Shown: positions 1-4,794, counted from the first letter of the stretch. The stretch is 5,945 nt of DNA from an uncultured Spartobacteria bacterium (GCA_903831635.1 CAIKYN010000056.1:1-5945); one strand, 5' to 3'. The notes: generated by a model not told the origin, from the sequence alone. Translations and numbers: made by a program.

Positions 1-135
1 ACCGGTGAAGTAAGGGTGGCAGGAAGAGCAGATACCGATCTTGATATTATCGCGGGTCGAGCGGGTCTGGTAAGCGGTACCGCAGGCGCAGATAATGGTC
101 GTCGGGTTGTAGTTGGGATGAAGACCGTCTTTCAT
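1..135 (-). CDS. rpmE: 50S ribosomal protein L31, 5' part (runs off the left edge)
   Basis: The 45 visible codons begin MKDGLHPNYNPTT, the typical start of bacterial L31. They contain C16-x-C18 and C36-x-x-C39, the four cysteines of the zinc-binding (C+) form of this protein. L31 sits on the large ribosomal subunit at the bridge between subunits; family members are usually about 65-90 residues, so roughly the last third lies outside the window. The start is the ATG at 135-133, which fits the family N-terminus exactly. No Shine-Dalgarno sequence is visible in front of it. A 128-bp gap containing heptamer repeats and a nested inverted repeat separates it from the upstream Ahb-like gene, so the two may not share a transcript. 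Identification rests on direct recognition of the conserved N-terminus and cysteine pattern. Confidence 0.96.
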   Translation of the reverse strand, partial: MKDGLHPNYNPTTIICACGTAYQTRSTRDNIKIGICSSCHPYFTG

Positions 136-170
136 AAGAGTCGGTCACAATGCAGGAAAGAGTGACGAAA

Positions 171-205
171 GGCAAAAGGAAAAATGAAGAATGAAAAATG
201 GAACA
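171..205. repeat. Degenerate 7-bp tandem repeat upstream of rpmE
   Basis: Five consecutive heptamers read ggcaaaa, ggaaaaa, tgaagaa, tgaaaaa, tggaaca on the plus strand. They are imperfect but keep a strict 7-bp register and a purine-rich strand. The units resemble those of the arrays at 2994-3021 and 3700-3734, so they are probably one intergenic repeat type. The transcript from the minus strand would carry the pyrimidine-rich complement in the rpmE leader. Confidence 0.6.
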
Positions 206-266
206 GCTCTCTAAGGATTTATTCCCCTCTGACGAGAGGCTTAACAGAGATTTTTTGCATTTTTCA
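192..266. promoter_or_regulatory. Nested inverted repeat in the Ahb-like/rpmE gap (possible terminator or leader structure)
   Basis: TGAAAAATG (192-200) is a perfect 9-bp inverted match to CATTTTTCA (258-266). Inside it, 207-215 pairs imperfectly with 240-249, and CCTCT (226-230) pairs with AGAGG (235-239) around a GACG loop. The three pairings nest into one long stem-loop that includes the stop codon of the Ahb-like gene (264-266). On the minus-strand RNA the stem would be followed by a pyrimidine-rich tract, but not by a clean run of U, so a classical intrinsic terminator is only a possibility. The outer arms come from opposed heptamer repeats, so the symmetry may simply be a by-product of those repeats. 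Confidence 0.4.
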
Positions 267-281
267 CTCTGCCTTTTGACT
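254..281. repeat. Pyrimidine-rich heptamers overlapping the 3' end of the Ahb-like gene
   Basis: The plus strand reads tttgcat, ttttcac, tctgcct, tttgact in a 7-bp register. These are degenerate complements of the purine-rich heptamers at 171-205, so the two blocks face each other. The block crosses the stop codon (264-266) and supplies the last residues (SQKAE) of the encoded protein. It looks as if the repeat has become the C-terminal tail. Confidence 0.45.
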
Positions 282-1364
282 TTCCCTCCACTCCTGGTAA
301 ATGAGCGGGGAGATCTCGGAGGGCTTGATCTCGCTGCGCCCTCCCCAGAAGACATTTGTATAGAGGAGAGGAATGCCGGCTTCCTGAAGGTGGCGGTCCA
401 TGGCGGCCTTGTGCTCAAGGACCTTCTCCTTATCGGTGCCGTGGGCCACGCCCATGATATTCACGTTATTGAACTCCGGGCCACCCTCACGCCAGTAGCA
501 GTGGGTCATGATGTCGTGGCGACCGATCTCGGCTCCCGCCTCCGGTTCGCGCCCCGGGGGAACGGCCCAGTGAAAGAGGGCATTGAAGCGAGTGACACGC
601 ACTCCGGTGGCGGAGGGCTTCACATGCTCCAAGAATGTGGAGAAGCGGCCAAGAAGCTTGCGATCTAGGAAGGAGCGGGCGATGGCATAGAACTCCTCGG
701 GTGTCACCCCTGCTGCTTCGGCTCTTTTCAGCCAGGGAAAGGAAGTGATTTCGTCAGGAGTGAACTCTCGCTTCAGCTCCAGAAGGACACGCCATTCCAG
801 ATCCGTGAGATGAACGACCGCAGGGCTCATCATGGTAGCGGGTTCCTCGGAGCGCTCGCCGGGAATCGAATTCTTACGACGGACATGACCGACTCCCAGA
901 GTGAATATTCCCTTGGCTTGCATGATGCGGAAGGCGTCGGCCCCGATCTTTTTAGCAAGTAATTCGCAATGCTCCGTCAGGGAGAATCCCGCCGGAACCT
1001 TAAGAGTGGTCCAGAGACGGAAGGCACCACCCTCAATCCGGGCATCTGTGGAGCGAACCACGACATGGCCGGAGAAGGGATCCTCCTTGAAGAGAAATTC
1101 AAACGCCGCTTCGAGCTTCTCCTCAGGAACGCGCCAAGCGATCAGCGCACCCTCGGCGAGATTGTTCGCGATCAGCGTCTGGCGGACACGGCGGATGGTT
1201 CCTGTCTCGAGCATGGCTCGGATCCTGGCGAGGACAGTTTCAAGCGGTTGGCCTGACTGCTCCGCCACCACGCTGAACGGATCCTCATGAAACCCTGCGA
1301 TCTTGTCCTCTGAGATGGCAAGGATGGCGGCATTGACGGGATCGTTGTGTTCGACGGGAAGCAT
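264..1364 (-). CDS. Tandem AhbA/AhbB-like (AsnC/Lrp-related) protein; siroheme decarboxylase-like fusion
   Basis: This 366-residue protein holds two copies of the layout found in AhbA/AhbB siroheme decarboxylases and NirD/L/G/H proteins: a winged helix-turn-helix followed by an AsnC-type alpha/beta domain. Copy 1 has its HTH at about 25-65 and its second domain at 72-163, with LIAWRVPEEKLE (74-85) and LGVGHVRRK (156-164). Copy 2 has its HTH at about 185-245 and its second domain at 254-345, with THCYWREGG (287-295) and GVAHGTDKEKV (305-315). The HCY-x-R pattern matches the region of AhbB where a histidine contacts the haem substrate; copy 1 keeps only H100 in GHVVVRS. Known family members decarboxylate siroheme on the route to haem b or haem d1, acting as a pair or as a NirDL-type fusion. 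No haem gene lies nearby, so an enzymatic role is unproven, and a DNA- or haem-binding regulator is the alternative. The ATG at 1364 has no clear Shine-Dalgarno sequence. The stop is TGA. Confidence 0.75.
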   Translation of the reverse strand: MLPVEHNDPVNAAILAISEDKIAGFHEDPFSVVAEQSGQPLETVLARIRAMLETGTIRRVRQTLIANNLAEGALIAWRVPEEKLEAAFEFLFKEDPFSGHVVVRSTDARIEGGAFRLWTTLKVPAGFSLTEHCELLAKKIGADAFRIMQAKGIFTLGVGHVRRKNSIPGERSEEPATMMSPAVVHLTDLEWRVLLELKREFTPDEITSFPWLKRAEAAGVTPEEFYAIARSFLDRKLLGRFSTFLEHVKPSATGVRVTRFNALFHWAVPPGREPEAGAEIGRHDIMTHCYWREGGPEFNNVNIMGVAHGTDKEKVLEHKAAMDRHLQEAGIPLLYTNVFWGGRSEIKPSEISPLIYQEWRESQKAE

Positions 1365-1445
1365 TGGAAAGAGAAAGAAGGCTAATAGCGGTTTAGGCTG
1401 AAGGCTGTTAGGGAGAAAAAGGAATCAGACGGGAATAACTCTTAA

Positions 1446-2603
1446 TTATCTCACTGCCTCGGAGAGGACGTCGAGGACTCGGTCGATCTCTTGCTCCGTG
1501 TTGTAGAAGTGAGGGCTGAAGCGGAGCCAGAACCCATGGTCACGGGTCCTGCGATATGAGGCCGAGATGCTGGCTTTCTCCAAAATCGCGATCAGTTCCG
1601 CTGGATCCTTGGAGGGATGTCGGGTGGTCAGGATGCCGGAGCGGAGAGGCTCATGACTACGGGGTGAGAGAAACTCGAAGTCGAGGCCAGCAAGCCCAGC
1701 CTCCAAGCGGTCGCGACGCGCCAGTATAAGGGCGGAGATGGCGGAGATGCCTTGCTCGCGGATCAGATTGATCGAGGCCCTCATGCCATAGATACCCGCG
1801 ACATTCAGGACGCCCGGCTCATAACGGCGGCCACCCTCCTCGAACTCGATGGTCCGTTGGGCTAGGAAGTCGGGCGACTTGATATTCCATGAACCGAGCA
1901 GCGTGGGGCGGCAGGTCTCGAAGTGTTCCTTCGCCACATAGACAATGCCCGCGGCCAGAGGACCGAGGAGCCATTTGTGGGCATCAGCGGAGAGGAAATC
2001 GACCTCGCTAGCCGGGGTGAGGAAGGCTCCGAGCGTCTGGATGGCATCGAGCGAGAAGAGAATCCCTCGCTGACGCAGGAGAGCACTGATCGCAGGAATA
2101 TCGATCCTCCAGCCGGTCTGGAAATGACAGGAGGCAAGCGCCACCAGACGCGTGGCGGGGTTGAGGGCCGCCTCGACGCTCTCCGGAGTGATCTTGCCGA
2201 GGGATTCCGTCTCGAGCCATTTGATTACGACGCCACGACTCTGAAGGTTCAACCAGGGATAGACATTGGCCGGATAGTCGTCGCCGTAGACCACGACCTC
2301 GTCCCCGCTCTTCCAGTCGATGCCGTTGGCAAAGAGGCTCAGGCCGAGTGATGTCGGGCCGAGGAGAGCGATCTCCTCCGCTGAGACACCCAGCAGATCA
2401 GCGGAGTCAGCCCGTGTCCGGGCTACTTCCTTGAGCACACCTCCGAACTCCTGCTGATCCTCGCTGCTGGAGCTGATGTAGCTCTTCATCGCCTCCGCTG
2501 CACAGGCTGGGAGTGCCGTCACGCCGGCATGGCCCAGGAAAATTCGTTTCTTGGCGACGGGAAAGGACTCTAGGCGCTCCGCCTCGCTCGCAACATGGCT
2601 CAT
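1446..2603 (-). CDS. Class V aminotransferase-like PLP enzyme (isopenicillin-N-epimerase / SufS-like fold)
   Basis: The 385-residue sequence covers a full fold-type I class V enzyme. SADAHKWLLGP (205-215) contains the PLP Schiff-base lysine K210. SLDAIQT (184-190) has the aspartate D186 that contacts the pyridine nitrogen, followed by Q189. SCHFQTG (158-164) provides the histidine (H160) that stacks on the ring. GFWLRFSPHFYNTEQEIDRV (357-376) carries R361, the usual carboxylate-binding arginine. The catalytic cysteine loop of cysteine desulfurases, expected near residues 345-360, is absent, and the protein's cysteines (C34, C159, C231) lie elsewhere. It is therefore unlikely to be a true SufS/IscS enzyme, despite probable automatic labels of that kind. 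The substrate cannot be told. The ATG at 2603 overlaps the upstream stop by one base (TGATG) and is preceded by GAGGAG 8 nt away, so translation is probably coupled to the RelE-fold gene. Confidence 0.85.
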   Translation of the reverse strand: MSHVASEAERLESFPVAKKRIFLGHAGVTALPACAAEAMKSYISSSSEDQQEFGGVLKEVARTRADSADLLGVSAEEIALLGPTSLGLSLFANGIDWKSGDEVVVYGDDYPANVYPWLNLQSRGVVIKWLETESLGKITPESVEAALNPATRLVALASCHFQTGWRIDIPAISALLRQRGILFSLDAIQTLGAFLTPASEVDFLSADAHKWLLGPLAAGIVYVAKEHFETCRPTLLGSWNIKSPDFLAQRTIEFEEGGRRYEPGVLNVAGIYGMRASINLIREQGISAISALILARRDRLEAGLAGLDFEFLSPRSHEPLRSGILTTRHPSKDPAELIAILEKASISASYRRTRDHGFWLRFSPHFYNTEQEIDRVLDVLSEAVR

Positions 2604-2980
2604 CAGGCCTTCTCCTCGATGCTGGCAGGAGCCTCATGGATCATCTTCCAGAACTGGTCGGTCGTTTCCGCATGATCCCCCTCGTCGGTATCGGTCATTG
2701 GGAGCTTCGAGCGGAAGAGGAAGTCTCGGATGGTGTTCTTATGTAGGACCCGATGGATCACGATGCCATCGGTGTGTCGCTCGAAGTAGATCCGGTAATC
2801 CTTGCAGCGGAAGCGGTGCAGGGTGCGCCCATCACGCTGGAACTTCGAGAAGTTCGCCTCATCGAGTGAGTTGAGGTCCTCAGGGAGAATCTGAAACTCC
2901 GCTAGCAGGTCGAGTTGGAGGTCCTTGGGCAGGGCGCTCATCTCAGAGGCGCTCACGGGGTTGAAGATGACTTGAAACAC
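2603..2980 (-). CDS. RelE/ParE-fold protein with C-terminal extension, without a partner antitoxin
   Basis: The 125-residue product has the RelE-type core: an N-terminal strand FQVIFNP (2-8), two helices (about 10-45), then RTLHRFRCKDYRIYFE (52-67) and IVIHRVLHKNTIRDFLFR (73-90), the C-terminal strands and helix typical of this mRNA-interferase fold. About 35 extra residues follow (91-125), acidic and ending DQFWKMIHEAPASIEEKA, longer than ordinary RelE toxins of about 85-95 residues. The start is GTG at 2980; the first in-frame ATG (codon 14) would delete the first strand, and no upstream ATG exists in this frame. No Shine-Dalgarno sequence is visible. There is no small antitoxin gene on either side; the upstream neighbour is a phosphatase, and the downstream aminotransferase begins inside its stop codon. 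From memory of the family, solitary proteins like this recur in Verrucomicrobiota and may not be toxins. Toxicity is not shown by anything here. Confidence 0.75.
   Translation of the reverse strand: MFQVIFNPVSASEMSALPKDLQLDLLAEFQILPEDLNSLDEANFSKFQRDGRTLHRFRCKDYRIYFERHTDGIVIHRVLHKNTIRDFLFRSKLPMTDTDEGDHAETTDQFWKMIHEAPASIEEKA
2612..2617 (-). promoter_or_regulatory. Shine-Dalgarno site for the class V aminotransferase gene
   Basis: The minus strand reads GAGGAG with an 8-nt spacer to the ATG at 2603. It lies within the last codons of the RelE-fold gene. It is the best ribosome binding site on the minus strand of this window and supports both the chosen start and translational coupling across the TGATG overlap. 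Confidence 0.6.
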
Positions 2981-2993
2981 GGGTCGAAGGCTA

Positions 2994-3021
2994 AATGAAG
3001 AATGAAGAATGAAAAATGAAG
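2994..3021. repeat. 7-bp tandem repeat upstream of the RelE-fold gene
   Basis: Four adjacent heptamers on the plus strand read aatgaag, aatgaag, aatgaaa, aatgaag. They lie in the 90-bp gap between the histidine phosphatase and the RelE-fold gene, ending 13 bp before the GTG start. In the minus-strand transcript they would be CTTCATT units in the leader. Confidence 0.8.
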
Positions 3022-3070
3022 AAGTTGAGAGGGATGTCTCAGATTAGCATGACGCTTTTCAAAACCTTCC

Positions 3071-3697
3071 TTAGTGCCTTGTGGAATGGGGATGTGAATC
3101 CCGGCGTGGATCGTTGCGGAAGGATTCGGCATTCAGCGAAACCACGACAGTTGATTCATGCTCGTAGCCGAGGATATTGAGCATGCCGGTCTGAAGCACA
3201 AAATGACGCCCCTCGATGGGGGCAAGTTCCAGCCACCGCGCGATCAGCACGCGCAGGACATGGCCATGAGCGAAGAGCACGACATCATCCCCGACCGCCT
3301 TGGCACGGGCGATGACTCGGTCACAGCGCGCGGCCACCTGCTCAGCCGTGTCGCCGTTCGGTGTCGGATGGGTGAAGACCGTCCAGTTCGGATCCTTTTC
3401 ACGGATCTCCTTGGTGGTGATCCCTTCATAATCGCCATAGTGCCACTCGGTCAGATCGTCGGTGATTTCCGCCCGATCGCTAAGTCCTGCGAGTTCACAG
3501 GTCCGGCGAGCCCGCTTGTAGGGACTGCACAGCACCATCTTGAAGTCCCAATTAGAGAGCTTGGGCTTGAGCGCCGCGGCTTGACGCTCTCCCTCCGTCG
3601 TCAGCGGAATTTCACTGTAGGAAGTATGTCTGCCGTTTTTGCTCCACTCGGTTTCACCGTGACGGACAAGAACGATCTGAGGGCCTGAAGAGCGCAT
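3071..3697 (-). CDS. Histidine phosphatase family protein (phosphoglycerate mutase-like, possibly SHB17-like)
   Basis: The 208-residue protein shows the complete branch-1 histidine phosphatase core. VLVRHGETEW (9-18) carries the nucleophile H13 with R12. LCSPYKRARRT (56-66) supplies the phosphate-binding R62. LTEWHYGDYEG (82-92) holds the proton-donor E84. FAHGHVLRVL (142-151) contains the second catalytic H144. Such enzymes form a phosphohistidine and remove phosphate from small metabolites. The GDYEGITTKEIRE...PNW stretch (88-105) resembles sedoheptulose-bisphosphatase-type members (SHB17) more than a mutase, but this is a judgement by eye and the substrate is open. I chose the ATG at 3697: the frame stays open upstream to 3913, but the extra 72 codons translate the heptamer array and part of the mazF gene antisense-frame, and family members start a few residues before RHG. 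No Shine-Dalgarno sequence is visible; the heptamer array ends 2 nt before the start codon. Confidence 0.9.
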   Translation of the reverse strand: MRSSGPQIVLVRHGETEWSKNGRHTSYSEIPLTTEGERQAAALKPKLSNWDFKMVLCSPYKRARRTCELAGLSDRAEITDDLTEWHYGDYEGITTKEIREKDPNWTVFTHPTPNGDTAEQVAARCDRVIARAKAVGDDVVLFAHGHVLRVLIARWLELAPIEGRHFVLQTGMLNILGYEHESTVVVSLNAESFRNDPRRDSHPHSTRH

Positions 3698-3699
3698 GG

Positions 3700-3734
3700 G
3701 AATGAAGTGAAAAGTGAAAAGTGAAAAGTGAAAA
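3700..3734. repeat. 7-bp tandem repeat directly upstream of the histidine phosphatase start
   Basis: Four perfect gtgaaaa units (3707-3713, 3714-3720, 3721-3727, 3728-3734) follow one variant, gaatgaa (3700-3706). The array fills half of the 65-bp gap between mazF and the phosphatase gene. It would appear as TTTTCAC units in the minus-strand mRNA, ending 2 nt before the ATG, exactly where a Shine-Dalgarno sequence would be expected. Its period and composition match the arrays at 2994-3021 and 171-205. Confidence 0.85.
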
Positions 3735-3762
3735 GGTGGAAATGGCAGTGAGTAGCTAACAA

Positions 3763-4080
3763 TTACAGTTCCAGCCACTCGCGTAGTTTGGTGTCGAGTG
3801 TTTTGATGTCCTCCGCGCTCAATCGACCAATGATTTTTCGCACGAGTTGGGATTCCACAGTCGCCAGTTGGCCCTTCACCGCACTCGGGATATTCACCCC
3901 GCAAGACTGCCAACCAGTGAGAGGGAAGTCACTGTACTTCAGGCGCGATGTGATGGGTACCAAGAACAGATCGCCGCCGTTGGAACCCTGGCCAATAACG
4001 ATGGCGGGACGTACTTTGGTACTACTCAGATCCGAGAAGGGGATCGAAAGCAGAACCACATCATTGCGAGAGCAGTTCAT
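3763..4080 (-). CDS. MazF/PemK-family endoribonuclease toxin
   Basis: The 105-residue protein reads as a full-length MazF/PemK fold. NDVVLLSIPFSDLSSTKVRP (6-25) is the classic first strand and loop with the conserved arginine R24. FLVPITSR (39-46) holds T44, the second residue generally tied to RNA cleavage. GQLATVESQLVRKIIGRLS (70-88) is the C-terminal signature in which the protein dimerises. These toxins cut mRNA at short single-stranded motifs and are held inactive by the tail of the cognate antitoxin. The start ATG (4080) gives the usual six residues before DVV. It overlaps by 20 nt the open frame carrying the antitoxin's apparent C-terminal tail (4061-4117). No residue of the active core appears lost, so the toxin looks intact although its antitoxin frame is interrupted. 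The stop is TAA. Confidence 0.9.
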   Translation of the reverse strand: MNCSRNDVVLLSIPFSDLSSTKVRPAIVIGQGSNGGDLFLVPITSRLKYSDFPLTGWQSCGVNIPSAVKGQLATVESQLVRKIIGRLSAEDIKTLDTKLREWLEL

Positions 4081-4300
4081 TATAGATGTCGTCCTCGGGG
4101 TTATCCCACACCTTCATCAGTCACTGCTTGGAGGACTCGATCCAATCCCGGCTCTCACTCTGGGGTGAGGGGATGAGCCCGATGATTTGCTCCAGGCAAA
4201 ACAGCAACTCCAGATTGAGCGATCGCCGGTTACGGGCAGCACGCTGTTTCAGGATGACGCGCAACTCGTGAGGCTCATCTTTCAGAGTGATCGTTGACAT
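4061..4300 (-). pseudogene. Ribbon-helix-helix antitoxin with an in-frame UGA before its toxin-binding tail
   Basis: From the ATG at 4300 the frame gives 59 residues and stops at TGA (4121-4123). Residues 2-7 (STITLK) form a beta strand, and about 9-23 and 27-40 (SLNLELLFCLEQII) form two helices: a MetJ/Arc (FitA-like) DNA-binding domain. Past the TGA the same frame stays open for 19 codons, LMKVWDNPEDDIYNELLSQ, ending at TGA 4061-4063 inside the start of mazF. A W-D-N-P-E-D-D-x-Y tail is what I would expect of an antitoxin's toxin-neutralising end, and 79 codons with a short overlap into the toxin is a normal layout. I infer a nonsense mutation (for example TCA to TGA) or a leaky stop, since UGA is followed by C. 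A 59-residue product could still repress the operon. The open frame extends upstream of 4300, but those 39 residues are AT-rich and unlike the family. No Shine-Dalgarno sequence is seen. Confidence 0.75.
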
Positions 4301-4316
4301 GGTGAAACAATAAAGA

Positions 4317-4342
4317 ATCCATTTTTTCGATGGCAAATGGAT
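4317..4342. promoter_or_regulatory. Inverted repeat upstream of the antitoxin, candidate autoregulatory operator
   Basis: ATCCATTT (4317-4324) and AAATGGAT (4335-4342) form a perfect 8-bp inverted repeat around a 10-bp spacer, ending 17 bp before the antitoxin ATG. A third half-site, ATCCAT, lies at 4359-4364, and the direct repeat TGGCAAA occurs at 4331-4337 and 4348-4354. Ribbon-helix-helix antitoxins commonly bind such palindromes to repress their own operon. Near the site, the minus strand has TTGCCA (4337-4332) with a poor -10 match 17 bp on, so a promoter can only be guessed. Confidence 0.4.
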
Positions 4343-4413
4343 GCCCTTGGCAAAAATAATCCATCTTCTGATTTCTTCTGTTAGCTTGTGAGTTAACTCA
4401 GGGTCATTTTTAT

Positions 4414-4671
4414 TCAAAAAAAATCCGAAAAGAGTTTTTTATAAAATAAAATGAGGTGATTTGCTTCGGGTGGTATGTCTGCCTCCGTAAGAAAAGTTGG
4501 TGTGAAATTACGAATCCAAGCCCAGCTTTTTTGAAATCCAGTAGGTGCGTGATTAAAATGCAGGATGACCTCTACCTCCTTGATGGTAGGACTCTTGCTT
4601 TTGCGTGAAAGCTCCGAGAGCAGGCCGCTCTTCAGAAAGCGAGTCTTCTCAAAGCTCTCCAGACTTCGCAC
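4414..4671 (-). CDS. Doubtful open frame or gene remnant, 85 codons, not recognised
   Basis: A GTG-initiated frame of 85 residues begins VRSLESFEKTRFLKSGLLSE and ends LFYKKLFSDFF. The frame is already open from 4719, after a TAG at 4720-4722, and the extra residues (RIGLITSTDRIHFA) read as plausible protein without a start codon. Codons in the upstream half are GC-rich at the third position, as in neighbouring genes, while the downstream half drifts to AT-rich. This could be the decayed end of a gene that lost its start, or chance. I see no motif, no Shine-Dalgarno sequence and no family resemblance. It lies upstream of the antitoxin and 113 bp separate the two. Confidence 0.2.
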   Translation of the reverse strand: MRSLESFEKTRFLKSGLLSELSRKSKSPTIKEVEVILHFNHAPTGFQKSWAWIRNFTPTFLTEADIPPEANHLILFYKKLFSDFF

Positions 4672-4713
4672 AGCAAAATGGATGCGATCGGTACTCGTGA
4701 TCAGGCCGATCCG

Positions 4714-4739
4714 TAGTAGCTATGGCTTGTTAACTACTA
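4714..4739. repeat. Imperfect 9-bp inverted repeat upstream of the repeat-protein gene
   Basis: TAGTAGCTA (4714-4722) pairs with TAACTACTA (4731-4739) with one mismatch across an 8-bp spacer. It lies 68 bp or more before the plus-strand ATG. It could be an operator or a weak hairpin; the sequence gives no further clue. Confidence 0.35.
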
Positions 4740-4773
4740 GCTAAACATTTCCTCCCATTTCGGGGATTTAGCT
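4739..4773 (+). promoter_or_regulatory. Possible hairpin in the promoter/leader of the repeat-protein gene
   Basis: AGCTAAA (4739-4745) is a perfect inverted match to TTTAGCT (4767-4773). Inside, TCCC (4753-4756) pairs with GGGA (4763-4766) around a 6-nt loop, leaving a 7-nt bulge on the left side. It ends 33 bp before the ATG, so it could lie in the 5' leader. No convincing -35/-10 pair was found around it. Confidence 0.25.
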
Positions 4774-4794
4774 TGATGCATTTAGATATTCTGT

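Noticed and set aside
47..418. Minus-strand open frame of 123 codons across the rpmE/Ahb gap
   Set aside because: It overlaps both real genes in another frame and translates the repeat region into low-complexity Ser/Phe-rich sequence.
198..668. Plus-strand open frame of 156 codons
   Set aside because: It lies opposite the Ahb-like gene, which has clear domain motifs, and its translation looks like an antisense shadow. It also begins inside the heptamer and hairpin region.
1380..1445. A further heptamer array in the gap between the aminotransferase and Ahb-like genes
   Set aside because: ggctgaa and ggctgtt (1396-1409) are adjacent and similar, but the neighbouring look-alikes are not in the same 7-bp register, so an array is not supported.
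2603..2980. A standard type II toxin-antitoxin pair built around the RelE-fold gene
   Set aside because: No small antitoxin frame lies within the adjacent gaps, and the neighbours are a phosphatase and an aminotransferase-like enzyme.
3158..3688. Plus-strand open frame of 176 codons
   Set aside because: It is wholly antisense to the histidine phosphatase, whose catalytic residues are all present. It has no recognisable motif of its own.
3698..3913. An N-terminal extension of 72 residues on the histidine phosphatase
   Set aside because: The extra codons translate the heptamer array and the 3' part of mazF in another frame, and the family normally begins a few residues before RHG. The ATG at 3697 fits much better.
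4121..4123. Genome-wide reassignment of UGA to an amino acid
   Set aside because: The Ahb-like gene (264-266) and the RelE-fold gene (2603-2605) both end at UGA at the length expected of their families, so UGA works as a stop here.
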